Assembly (NCBI RefSeq): GCF_000499385.1
Contig: NW_013654607.1
Span: 1-17,354, forward strand
From: Eimeria necatrix
Lineage: Eukaryota; Apicomplexa; Conoidasida; Eucoccidiorida; Eimeriidae
DNA: 17,354 bases
Reading direction: 5' to 3'
The position numbers and the translations under genes are program-made. Numbering within the stretch: the first letter of the stretch is position 1; the number at the start of each line of letters is the position of its first letter. Below are positions 1 to 8,803 of this stretch, piece by piece. The notes under the pieces are model-generated. The model saw only the letters and a list, made by a program, of their open reading frames with translations, did no database searches and was not told where the DNA came from.

Positions 1-1
1 G

Positions 2-190
2 TCAAACGCCTCTCCCTATCTCTGCGAACAGTCCTTGTTCACGGTGAAGGCCTCGTTCGGCTACCCAGCGGCTCCGTGCTCGACACATACCTCAACAGAC
101 GCTCAACCACACGCCACCGTGTTGACACTTAGGCAAACCCTCCAACGCACACACGCACGCCATCGCGCGACTCTCGCAAAGCAGTCCTGA
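2..190 (+). CDS. Possible 3' end of a gene entering from the left (partial, unidentified)
   Basis: Frame 2 is open for 62 codons from the window edge to a TGA at 188-190, with no start codon needed because the frame enters from outside. The segment is about 58% GC, against roughly 46-47% for the window. By hand count the first 27 codons are about 78% G or C at the third position, which then drops, so an exon may end near base 85. The predicted stretch is rich in Ser, Thr, Ala and His and no family is recognised. Frame 1 is also open for 43 codons, to a TAG at 130-132, so the frame choice is uncertain. The C-rich composition alone lowers stop density here. Confidence 0.2.
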   Translation, partial: SNASPYLCEQSLFTVKASFGYPAAPCSTHTSTDAQPHATVLTLRQTLQRTHARHRATLAKQS

Positions 191-266
191 CAGTCGCGCA
201 TACTCACGATGTCCCCGCCCACTAATCCCCGGCTTTCCGCACACGGTTCGGCCTTCATACGTGCAG

Positions 267-355
267 CTCTTAGCCCAACAAAACTCACATCCTAAATTCC
301 CATCCCCAAACCGCCTTCTTCCCTTCCTCATCAGGTGCTTGCACCACAGCTCACG
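267..355. repeat. 89-bp direct repeat, copy A
   Basis: This segment matches 519-607 with about six mismatches over 89 bases (about 93% identity) and no gap. The identical core runs from CAAAACTCACATCC through CTTCCTCATCAG. Flanks on both sides do not match. It is strongly pyrimidine-rich on this strand. Confidence 0.9.
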
Positions 356-518
356 TTTCTTCACTGCCTAAAAAGCTTCTGACGAAACGAGAGTCTTCCC
401 AGACCATCCGCCAGTGTGCGCTTGTTGTATTGGTACGTGAAACTGTTCAACGCGCTTCCAAGTGCGCAACAACGCAAACACCTGGCGCCAAAAGCGCTAC
501 GAACCACCCAAAACACCA

Positions 519-607
519 CTCGTAGCCCGACAAAACTCACATCCTAAATTCCCATCCCCAAACCACCTTCTTCCCTTCCTCATCAGCTGCTTGCACCACC
601 ACTCACG
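519..607. repeat. 89-bp direct repeat, copy B
   Basis: This is the second copy of the repeat at 267-355, with start points 252 bases apart. On the minus strand both copies are open in the same frame and share the peptide core MRKGRR-FGDGNLGCEFC, so either both were once coding or the similarity is simply DNA-level. Only two copies occur in the window. Confidence 0.9.
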
Positions 608-708
608 CCATCGCCTCCGCCACCACCCTCGCCACGCCCAGCAATCAACACAGTCACACGCCCAAGTCCTTAGCCCTAAACACCACCAACAGATGTATAT
701 TGCAGCAC

Positions 709-1386
709 TTAACCGAAGTAGGTGTTTTGCTTTTGTTTCATTAGCGAGCGCAAGACCATGTATTTCTTGTGGTTGCACGAACCCAATTTTTGCAATACGC
801 TGAGTGATAACACCTCTACTGCGCGCAGCCATCTCGATTTGCGGCAGCAGCCGGAAGTTGCTTCCGGAAATGTTTCTAATCTTGATAGCCTTAAGAACCA
901 CTTAGATCTTGAGTTAGACGTTCTGTGATACAAGTTTTTCAAGGGAACGGTGAATGTGTAATACTTTGCTACGAAAGCAAAATTTTCCACAAATTTGGCT
1001 AGCGCGCTTCTTTCGACACATCTGCCTAAAAGCCGAATTCCCCGTTGCAACGCAGCACCTGTAGACCGCCTTCGGTCATGAACATCGACTATCACAGGTT
1101 TCCTGATGCACAATTTTTTGGCTTTCCTTGTAGGGCAACGCTTGTCAGTGGTTCTTGAAAGCGTACAATCTGTTAACAATACTTCCCCGCCTCTCCACAC
1201 AGTGCAAATCGGTAGGCACCCTGGCAAGTCTTTTGAAAAAATGCCTCTAGCAGTTTTATCCATGCTGTTGCGGCTCTTCAGGCTTTGCTCTCCGGTGGTT
1301 AGCAAAAGATCTCTACCAATGTTCAGGAAAAACTGTATAGGTACTTTGACTTTTCCAGCGCCTTCTTCATGCTTCATTAATTCCAT
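709..1386 (-). CDS. Long uncharacterised ORF, 225 codons, basic protein
   Basis: The ORF runs from an ATG at 1386 to a TAA at 709-711, with a second in-frame ATG at codon 4 and an in-frame TGA two codons upstream of the first. At this base composition I estimate about 0.01 chance ORFs of this length in the whole window, so it is the longest and statistically least expected frame. The product is Lys/Arg-rich with scattered Cys. It has no signal peptide, no clear membrane segment, and no motif that I recognise. Third-position GC shows no marked bias, which argues against a highly expressed gene. It could be a real exon, a decayed mobile-element ORF, or a lucky open frame. No poly(A) signal was noted just downstream. 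Confidence 0.33.
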   Translation of the reverse strand: MELMKHEEGAGKVKVPIQFFLNIGRDLLLTTGEQSLKSRNSMDKTARGIFSKDLPGCLPICTVWRGGEVLLTDCTLSRTTDKRCPTRKAKKLCIRKPVIVDVHDRRRSTGAALQRGIRLLGRCVERSALAKFVENFAFVAKYYTFTVPLKNLYHRTSNSRSKWFLRLSRLETFPEATSGCCRKSRWLRAVEVLSLSVLQKLGSCNHKKYMVLRSLMKQKQNTYFG

Positions 1387-2951
1387 AAATGCTCAGTGTA
1401 GTTAGCTGTAGAATGAGGGACAATGGACTGTGGGGGGATGCTCAGTTGGTCCACGTTAACGCACAAATGTCTACAGTAAGATATCCGTTGTACGGTCGGG
1501 CGAACGTAGGATGAGTTCCATTCTTGGCGGTTTCTGAGCCTCGAAAACCGCCGAAATGACACCTTAGGACTTACCGTCTACTACGCTTGCCTTCATTTGC
1601 TCTGACTTACACTCCAACAAGCAACCACAACAGCGCGCACCCGCACCCTTGCAGATTGTATGTCTTCTACTTCCAAGCGTGCTGACCGGGTTTCGCACGC
1701 ACGTCGTGCTGTGAGGTCTCACTTGCACTTTTTCTCGTTGCATTCCATCTACTTGCAGACAAGGCTCAGCAAAAAGTAACTTTCAAGACCACAAAAGCAT
1801 AGAAAATCTTCAAAAGTTTTGATGAAGTCGCGCTGCTTCACAAGTGTTTGTAAAATGCAGCAGCTCATGTGACGGACTCAATAATTCACATTCATGTGTA
1901 GCCTTTGAATCAGTCCCTAACTGATTGGTGTGATTGGTTTCTTTCGGGTGCCAAGTGAATGAAATGGCGAAACACAGTGCCTATTTAAAGATCCCAGGCT
2001 CACTTGATGGACAGAGTAGCAGCAGCCGAAGATACTACTTCTTCCAGCAGCAACAACCAGAACGGATTAAGCTTAGGCCAAGCATTAGACTGTTCTGTTA
2101 CCCAACTAGATTATCAAACACCCAGTCCGCTTCCACATGTTAAGGTGTCTGCAGGCTGCGGTCTAACCGGTTTGCCGTAGCAACCAAGAAGTCGTCGCGC
2201 TTTTCATCCCGTCATCTTTTCTAGAAGTCTCAGATAGCATGGAATACTTCAAAAGTCAAATTGGCAAAATCTGCAAACTATGCCGTGAGCTGAACGTCAT
2301 TTTTCCCTGTTGCGCGCATCTTTGGTGCAGCAGATGGCATCGAGCACATCTGTTGCCTACGTTTCGCCCACGGCCACAAACAATGCAACCAATTCACACA
2401 TTTGTATTTCCAAGGCCATCGAGCCTTGCGCAATGCCCCAATCTTCACCACTGAAGGGATTGCACTATATTGCAGCCCAGCACGCCTCGCAACTCTGCGA
2501 TAAAACCGCAGCAGCGCCTCCTGTTCAGGACCCCAACGCACCTTTTATTTAGATCTGAACTCCGTGAGAATACCTTTCTGAATCATATTTAGCAGCAATT
2601 TCTCCACCAAAGCCGTGAAGATAAGCATGATTATTTCAGCTGCATACGTTTGGAAGAGAAACTGACACATTGGGAGCCAACGCTGTGCAAGCTTCTTATT
2701 CCGTGCCTTGCTAGGCGGCCATGCAAGCGGACCCTACGAGTTGCCCCTTTATTCACGATAAAAAGAGGGAAACTTTCGGTTAACAAGCCTGCCGTCTTGT
2801 TCAGAGGCTTCTAATTATTCTGGGGTTTTTTTTTGCAAACTATCCCACATGTTTTTACGTTTGTTTTTCTTAACTTGGTACGAAGCCTCTCAGGAAATTG
2901 CATTGGCCCGGCAAACTTCGCAAAATTGGCCGACGATTCCAGCGCCTCATG
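1387..2951. other. No supportable gene
   Basis: I see only short overlapping frames of 60-90 codons on both strands. There is a nine-T run at 2826-2834, and TTTATT at 2748-2753 reads as AATAAA on the minus strand. That hexamer lies about 200 bases downstream of the candidate gene ending at 2952 and could serve as its poly(A) signal. Two GTAAGT words on the minus strand (1574-1569 and near 1610) are unassigned donor-like sites. Confidence 0.5.
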
Positions 2952-3608
2952 CTATGAGCGCCTGAAATAAAGAAACAGATTGCCTACTCCTTTGAGGCCC
3001 ACATCACCGTTTCGGGAATCAGAAATTTCTGCATCGATATGAGGCATCGCAAACGGCGCACGCTGGCTTCCCCAGTTCCAAAAGAAAAGGACATATATAA
3101 TTTGATACATAAACAAAGTATCCAGAGACAGCTTCGAAGCTCCACGAATTCGCCCATTAGTTCAAGGAGCATCGACACAAATTTCGTCGCAGCAAGAACT
3201 CACAACGCATGCAGACGGACCACCCTTCGCGTCTCCTAAGCGCCTTGCTGTTCCCGTAAAAGCTCTTGTCCCACTAATTTTCTGGAAGCATGTCACTACC
3301 AGGTATATTGCGACCATTGCAGCAGCGACAACGCCAAGCAACAGCGATGTGAAGCCCTCCCTGCGTGACCTGCGGAAGCACTTAGCTGTTAGGGCTTTCG
3401 TGTCGAGCCTTTGCAATATCGAAGGAGTGCTTTGTTCGATGTAGCGCGGAGCTCCAGAATGAAATGAGGAGCCTACAGCGCCCACTAGCATCTCTGGTGA
3501 AAGAGACTGTGTCTCCTCATTAGGATTCTCTGTCCCCGCAGTAAGTGCATACAGGACGAAGGATGTTTGCAGAGTTAACAAAAGCCAGTGGTGCAGCCTT
3601 CCTTGCAT
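2952..3608 (-). CDS. Candidate secreted single-pass membrane protein with RRLGD motif, possibly two exons
   Basis: The protein is read from an ATG at 3608 in the context TTCAAAATGC, preferred over an in-frame ATG 12 bases upstream (3620) because it resembles the coccidian start consensus. Residues 1-25 look like a signal peptide with hydrophobic core WLLLTLQTSFVLYALTAG. Residues 26-77 are polar, and a basic patch (KCFRRSRRE, 76-84) precedes a membrane segment (about 86-108). RRLGD follows at 122-126. That fits RxLxE/Q/D, the export motif cut by Golgi protease ASP5 in Toxoplasma (known biology; relevance here inferred). Read straight through, the frame stops at 3162 (148 residues). A GTGAGT donor at 3203-3198 and an acceptor ending at 3063 give a phase-0 splice over a 141-base intron to exon 3062-2952, adding an acidic tail containing HIDAEISDSRNGD (171 residues). 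The frame length alone could arise by chance; the domain order makes it the best gene candidate here. No family is recognised. Confidence 0.42.
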
Positions 3609-3732
3609 TTTGAACAGCATCGTCTGTAAACGCAGTCCTCAATCGCAGGAGCCGTTGTTCATGTGACGCCGAAGGGCCTCGGGCTGGGTGAATACGTTCG
3701 TTTCCGACCGTCAGAGGTAAAAGAGAACCACG

Positions 3733-3739
3733 ATATATA
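3733..3739 (-). promoter_or_regulatory. TATATAT element upstream of the 3608 ATG
   Basis: On the minus strand GTATATATC lies about 125-130 bases upstream of the chosen ATG at 3608. The distance suits a core promoter with a 5' leader of about 100 bases, but such words are common in this composition and coccidian promoters often lack TATA boxes. Confidence 0.15.
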
Positions 3740-5787
3740 CGGCAAAGCCGAGAATACAAAATTCAGCTTAAAACATGTTAGGAGTTTGGTAGAAGGGCAG
3801 CTTGAGCTCCCGTAGCACTTCAGTGTTGTGCCGATCGGCCTGCGGCTGTGGTCACCGATGGCGCGATGCCATGCGCCACATGGCAAACGTTTTTTAGCAC
3901 CCTTTACTTTTTTTCAAATGAGCTTTTCCCTTGCAGTGATTTCTGGCTGAGCATTGTGTGAGGAAGAAATGAAGCGGGAAATGCGTGGTTTCTGGGATGA
4001 TATCGGGCCCACGGGAAACGGGCAGATTGGGAAGGGGGTTTTGTCGTTAAGTGGTAGAGCTCGCCACATACAAAAGTGAGCAGCGCACGTGCTTATGGAA
4101 GGGATTGTAGGAAACCACAACAAATATATTTTTGCTTCAGGGAAAAAACACTCATTTTGACTTGCTGCGTTCGACTACGTGCGAACCCTGTGGACGAATG
4201 CGCTGAATCCCGCCCATTACACTAGCAATCCAGTTTACAAGACAGCAACATCTATTATAGCACGCAACCTCCATCGTTAGGAGAGTACATGATTTCAAGG
4301 GGGGAGACGAGTACGGGGGGAACTATTATGGAAGGTGGGCTCCTGTTTCATTTCACGGGCAGGCTCTTTAGAGAACTTCATATGCGTCACAAATCATTCA
4401 GCATAATGTACCTTCGCACTCTACCTCGATGGCAATGGAATGCCTCTGCAGTGCACAGGCCATCAGCTATGGATTCTGAAATGCCACCGAGAAGAACAGG
4501 ACAGCTTTCTGCTCTTTTTTGTGTTCCGCCTCACTAGTAAAGACCCCGGAATGCTTCTGGCCTCAGAAGTAGGGTCAACTTAGACAACACGTACACGAAA
4601 ACTGTGAAGTTTTGGGCATGTAAAGGGGTGAGAACTGCCGCTGTTCCTAATCTCTAACCAAATACTAGGAATGCATGGACAAATATTGTCGAATCCCTTC
4701 CCGGTTGCTCAGAACATATCATTGCCTTTTGGTTTCGGAGTCTTGTTTGATAAGATTTATGGTGTGCTGCAGTCTAAGCAAATTTCAGCGACTACAAGCA
4801 AAACCCCAGCTGCAGGGGCTCTCTAAGTCTGTGACACAACACAAGCATTGAATACAACAGTCCAGCTACTCTGTGACCTTGAACAATCTCTGTTGCAGCC
4901 GAACCAACGCGACTGTTCCTATTAGGTCTGGGGCCACCTACGCTCTGCACGTATTCGTGCTGTTCCATCGCTAATGCAGAACGGGATTGCGCCATCCTGG
5001 GCACGTGCCCATTGAAACTTCTAGCGAAGTTTTAGTCGTAAGGAGCATCTGTAGTTGGCATAGCATGCCCTTCATGTTCGAGACGAACAGGCGCATTTGA
5101 AACTTCTTGGACACGCATTTTGCGCGTCTGCCGCTCTCTTGTTTTCCAATCATGAGTGGTTGAGTCCGCATAGCTCACACGAAGTAACTGCACCCTCCTC
5201 TTCTATTGCTTGAGGTTCTGGATGACAACAAGTATAGTACTCAGCATCACATATTCCGAAAGCTTACGTTGTACTCTCAGGAAATGCAAGCTTGTTTACC
5301 TAAATGCTTCTCCTCTCCGCTATGTTGGCTTTCAAATGAAATCAAGTGCTGCCGCTGCACCTCGAGGATCCTCTACACGGCGACCCAGTATTAGTGGACA
5401 ATGGGAACACTCCGACTGTCCACAGCTAAAAAGCAGCAGTAACAGACTAAAAATTTGAGGAAAATGTGCTTGGATGCTGTAAGAAGATGAACCGTTTTGT
5501 GCACAGTTTCGGACCAGGCAGCAGGCCGAGCGACGGGCGGAGTGTGGACCTTGGGTGTTTTGAAGCACCCTACACTGGTTTCCAATTTTCTGTTGCTTGC
5601 AACAGCAACAACTAGTTTCCCAGACTCCCCATCACCTTTTGTGTCCTTTGTGTCTTGCGCTGTTCAGCCTTCCCTAATCGTGCCTTTAGCTCGGGTCTAC
5701 AGGGAAGCGTTTACGAAGAAATCGTTCGCTTGGATGATCAGGAAAAAAACCGTGACGCCCTGTTCCCCTTACTCTTGAATGCCAGGG
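3740..5787. other. No supportable gene
   Basis: Only short competing frames occur. Two six-G runs (4299-4304 and 4315-4320), ten bases apart, sit near the start of an unremarkable 82-codon frame (4289-4537). Small perfect hairpins such as CTTCTG/CAGAAG around 4554-4569 and TGTTCG/CGAACA around 5075-5089 have stems of only 6 bp, which is expected by chance. A pyrimidine-rich stretch at about 5590-5690 precedes the TATA-like element at 5788. Confidence 0.45.
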
Positions 5788-5797
5788 TATATATAAG
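5788..5797 (+). promoter_or_regulatory. TATA-box-like element TATATATAAG
   Basis: TATATATAAG is flanked by GC-rich bases (CAGGG before, CCCC after), as in a classic core promoter. A start of transcription would be expected about 30 bases on, near 5818-5822, inside a perfect 6-bp hairpin (CGCTGG, five-base loop, CCAGCG; 5815-5831). The first ATG downstream is at 5848, opening a 44-codon frame. No clear initiator motif is seen. Confidence 0.3.
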
Positions 5798-5847
5798 CCC
5801 CACGCCAGGTACTTCGCTGGACAAACCAGCGTAGCTGGGTCGTCAGC

Positions 5848-5982
5848 ATGTCCAGCATCTACCGCGTAGCTACTAGTGTTAAGCTATCCCACACAGTGTT
5901 ACTCAACACTATCGACATGACGTCTGCTGGACTCGGGACTGACGCACGCCAAATAGCGCCATATGCAATTTCGAATGCATAA
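5848..5982 (+). CDS. Small ORF (44 residues) downstream of the TATA-like element
   Basis: This is the first ATG (5848) downstream of the TATA-like element, reading 44 codons to a TAA at 5980-5982. The product begins MSSIYRVATSVKLSHTVLL. It is Ser/Thr/Ala-rich, with no signal peptide, membrane segment or recognised motif. Its only support is position: 51 bases from the end of the TATA-like box and first in the presumed transcript. It may be a first exon, a short upstream ORF or meaningless. Confidence 0.15.
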   Translation: MSSIYRVATSVKLSHTVLLNTIDMTSAGLGTDARQIAPYAISNA

Positions 5983-6721
5983 TGCCAAGTAGCTTCGCAC
6001 TTCGGCTCTTCGGATAATCCAGTAAGCGGAGCACACACGAGAGCATTCGCCAATGATGCACTTCGTTGCAGCACAGCGCATTTGTCATGGCTCATTCTGC
6101 CAAGTCTAAGGACTAGAATCGCAAGAGAAGTATGAAACGTGTACTTTGAAAAGTATTGTAACTCTGAGATACTTGAAAAATTGATATTTGCCGCTTACTT
6201 CCCGGAGGAAGGCTCTCTGATGGACCGCCATCCCACATTTTGGCTGAGGCAGTAGCTCTTGAAGAAGGCCCGTTGGTTTCGTGCGAAGCATCACGCATCA
6301 AGAAACGTAATGACGAAAAATGCAAAATTCAATGAGATGTATGTGTGTTGCTTCGCTCATCGTACTCAGAACTGATTTCTGTCAAGTAACAAAAATTCTG
6401 CGTGAACTACATCGTGTGCGCTGCAGTCATCCAGATATTTGAGCCTGAAATGAGGCCCACGATTTGGAATTTATACATGGAGAAAAATTTAGAGAAGACA
6501 GCGTATCGCCTGATCGCCTCTAACATGATGAGTATCGTATCTTCTATGGAAATGCGGAGCTGCCAGTTCACAGGGCACAGTGTCCAATGGGCAAACAGCT
6601 GGAGACCAAATGCTGCTGAAAAGAGTAAAGATGCTCAACTAAAGTTCTGGAACAAGATATTGTGCTTATCTTTGATGCTGTTTTTCTTCGGGAAAAAGTT
6701 ATTCATCCCAACTAGGATAAA
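5983..6721. other. No supportable gene
   Basis: The longest frame here (6402-6785, + strand) opens with GTG rather than ATG and has no recognisable content. Minus-strand frames at 5859-6095 and 6106-6325 overlap each other in different registers and look like background. No repeat, RNA gene or strong control element was seen. Confidence 0.45.
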
Positions 6722-7222
6722 ATGGGTAAATCATGGGAGGAGAAATGCACATGTTCAGTGTGCAGTTCATCGTCGGAAATCATGACGCACCGTGATTCTA
6801 TTAAGTACACAACAATGCTTAGAGAGGCTCCTCATATTTTTCATTCTGTCCTCTCGCAGCTTTACTTTTACGGCAGCGTGGTATTGTTTGACAAGGAACA
6901 TCTTTTACTCCCACGTGGACTTGCGCAAATTTTCAGTCACAGCCCAAACGCATTGTCAGCAGTAATGACGTATTTATCTTATTCCTCGCCATCTCCTGAA
7001 ATTTTCACAACAGTCTCACATGCCTCTATGGTTTCTAGCCAGCATCATTCCAAGCATTTTGTGAACCACGTGGGGCCGCCACAGTCTCGCGTGACATGCA
7101 GTTCCCGCAGCCATTCGGGCAGTTCTTTCATGGTGGCAAGTGCACATCCTGCGTACAAAGAGTACACCGCGGGAATCATTATAAGGTTCCCTTTCCCCAT
7201 TTTGTGCCTTACGCCTGCATAA
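6722..7222 (+). CDS. Uncharacterised 166-codon ORF, possibly spurious
   Basis: The ORF opens with ATG at 6722 in the context GATAAAATGG and runs to a TAA at 7220-7222. About 0.2 frames this long are expected by chance, so length gives only modest support. The product has a Cys/Ser-rich start (EKCTCSVCSSSSE), a weakly hydrophobic middle, and a Ser/His-rich second half, with no convincing membrane segment or family motif. Its 3' part lies opposite the 51-residue minus-strand candidate at 7045-7200, and at most one of the two is likely to be real. Confidence 0.15.
   Translation: MGKSWEEKCTCSVCSSSSEIMTHRDSIKYTTMLREAPHIFHSVLSQLYFYGSVVLFDKEHLLLPRGLAQIFSHSPNALSAVMTYLSYSSPSPEIFTTVSHASMVSSQHHSKHFVNHVGPPQSRVTCSSRSHSGSSFMVASAHPAYKEYTAGIIIRFPFPILCLTPA
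7045..7200 (-). CDS. Candidate 51-residue single-pass membrane microprotein
   Basis: An ATG at 7200 lies in the context GGCACAAAATGGGG, which closely matches the reported Toxoplasma start consensus (gNCAAAATGg). It begins a 51-codon frame ending in TGA at 7045-7047. Residues 5-24 (NLIMIPAVYSLYAGCALATM) form a plausible membrane helix, preceded by a short basic start (MGKG) and followed by an amphipathic KELPEWLRELHV. Two cysteines lie in the tail. The layout resembles small inner-membrane subunits of mitochondrial complexes, but I cannot match it to any, and that resemblance is only inference. The frame stays open upstream of the ATG, so a longer or spliced form is possible. Confidence 0.22.
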   Translation of the reverse strand: MGKGNLIMIPAVYSLYAGCALATMKELPEWLRELHVTRDCGGPTWFTKCLE

Positions 7223-8460
7223 TGAGGGGATTTCAAAGCCCATCTTCTGGATGTTGCTTGCCGCTTCAGTGACGGTTCCGGACCTCGCTCCACTAACAAC
7301 TTTAAGATTCACCTTAATCCTAGCAATTCATTCTCCGTATTGTCTTCGTTCAGTTGCTGCACGCGGGGCAAGCGCAATGCCGTGCACAAGCAAGTTGCAC
7401 AACTTGAAACTTGATGCGCACGGCATCATCGAGCCACTATATACTAGCTGAAGCGCTCTCATCTATGATCCTGAAACCCAGCCTCGCTTGGTACTTTTGC
7501 TCTTGTATTAACAAAATTAGCAAGCACATTAGGGCCACGCAGCGCCACGTGCCCTACACAAAAAGTTCTTTTCCACTATTCATGTGCACGCGCTAATTCA
7601 TGGCCCCCTGCATGTGCGGCGGATGCCATCGAATTAAGGTGGAGGTAACAGTCTGTCCAAAAACCAGTCTCGTGATATTCGACTGTCTGCATCAATGAAA
7701 AACGCCGAGCTTTGTTTTTGCTTCCGTTGCAACAATCTTTCGGGATATCGTGGGCCCTTATTAAGGACATGGACTGTGCTTGGGCAGCCGGCTATACGAT
7801 ATCATCGTTTTCCCAATCACCTGAACTGACCATTTTAGGCAGTTTCGTTAGCATCCTAAGGTTTGTTTTGGCTCCAACCCAGCTTGACGTGCCAAAGCAC
7901 TACTTTGACGCCAAAGCTCATATGTTGCCTCGCTTAGTAGGTTCCAACACAGTTCCCATTAATTTATGTAGGCCACATTGTGAATCGACAAGAAGCACTT
8001 CTAGTTGCATCCAATGTGATGTAGTGTTTCCTTTAACAACCACGATGAATGCAAAGAATGTGTTCTAGTGAGCAGTAGCCTGCACGGCCGCCTGGGATTA
8101 GCTTTGCGTCGTGGCTTTCAGTACCGCGGGGCCTCATGACGAGCATGGGAGTGGTATTTGCCTGGTAATTAATTTGTGTATTCCCACCTGTATTCCTTCA
8201 ATTCCGTGACCCTGAATAGCCATTTTCGGGCTACACTGTAGCGCTGCGCAGCACAATTTTCCCCACATTAGCCAATCAATTTACCGGGAAGTTTCTCCAG
8301 CTAGACGCTATGAAGATATTCTGCCCTCGTCCCTCCATACCGCAGTGCTGCTCTCATATCTTCGCCATCAAGAAACACAATACGAGACTAGGGGAGCTCT
8401 CGCCAGCTGCCGCATTCACATCTAGACGGTATTTAATTTTTGTGCCCTGTTGCTTAGTCG
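7223..8460. other. No supportable gene
   Basis: Short frames occur on both strands, the longest 118 codons at 7712-8068 (+), about what chance predicts. No repeat, strong promoter or RNA gene was recognised. A pyrimidine tract ending TTGCTTAG at about 8457 could be a 3' splice site for the stop-poor patch that follows. Confidence 0.4.
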
Positions 8461-8770
8461 TTCAAGCTCGCGGGGGAACGTTCTCACAGACACCAGTCAA
8501 CAGCCTGCCGCAGCCAGTTTCAAAAAGTTGTGTACTGTGCACCTCATTTCTTTACTCTTTGTTCTCCTCAATCGCACCGGCAGCAGCTTCATTTCAAAGG
8601 ACTTCACTGCCGTTCAAGATGTTTTTTTTTCTTTTTTACTACTCGCTGTCGTCATGGCTGGACCCCTAACGACAGTGGCTCTTCGCTGCCGCGCCGCCTT
8701 CCAGGCAACTCCGAGACACCCCCCATTTTCCGCTTCACAGGCAAAGTTTCTCTTTCCTTTGGACACAAGT
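8461..8770 (+). other. Stop-poor patch open in several + frames, possible exon
   Basis: All three + frames remain open across most of this stretch. They end in TAG at 8801-8803, TAG at 8788-8790 and TAA at 8667-8669. A good acceptor-like tract (TTTTTGTGCCCTGTTGCTTAG) ends at its left border. One frame includes a hydrophobic run (VFFSFLLLAVVMAG), another a basic and Pro-rich run (LPRRLPGNSETPP). The three frames cannot all be real and none is recognisable. The T-rich block at about 8620-8640 explains part of the hydrophobic character. If an exon exists, the frame cannot be chosen from the sequence. Confidence 0.15.
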
Positions 8771-8803
8771 GGCTTAACTCTATTTCCTAGTGGAACGCTG
8801 TAG

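Noticed and set aside
497..901. 134-codon minus-strand ORF rich in Trp and Arg
   Set aside because: Its content follows from the C-rich + strand block and the repeat, and it overlaps the longer 709-1386 frame in another register.
1445..1596. Two-exon minus-strand mini-gene (ATG at 1596, GTAAGT donor at 1574, acceptor at 1534)
   Set aside because: The phases fit, but the intron would be only 41 bases and the product about 37 residues. Splice-like words this dense arise easily by chance.
4554..5089. Small perfect hairpins (CTTCTG/CAGAAG, TGTTCG/CGAACA)
   Set aside because: Stems of 6 bp with short loops are expected many times in 17 kb of random sequence.
6402..6785. 127-codon + strand ORF
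   Set aside because: It opens with GTG rather than ATG and has no recognisable feature, and the length is near chance expectation.
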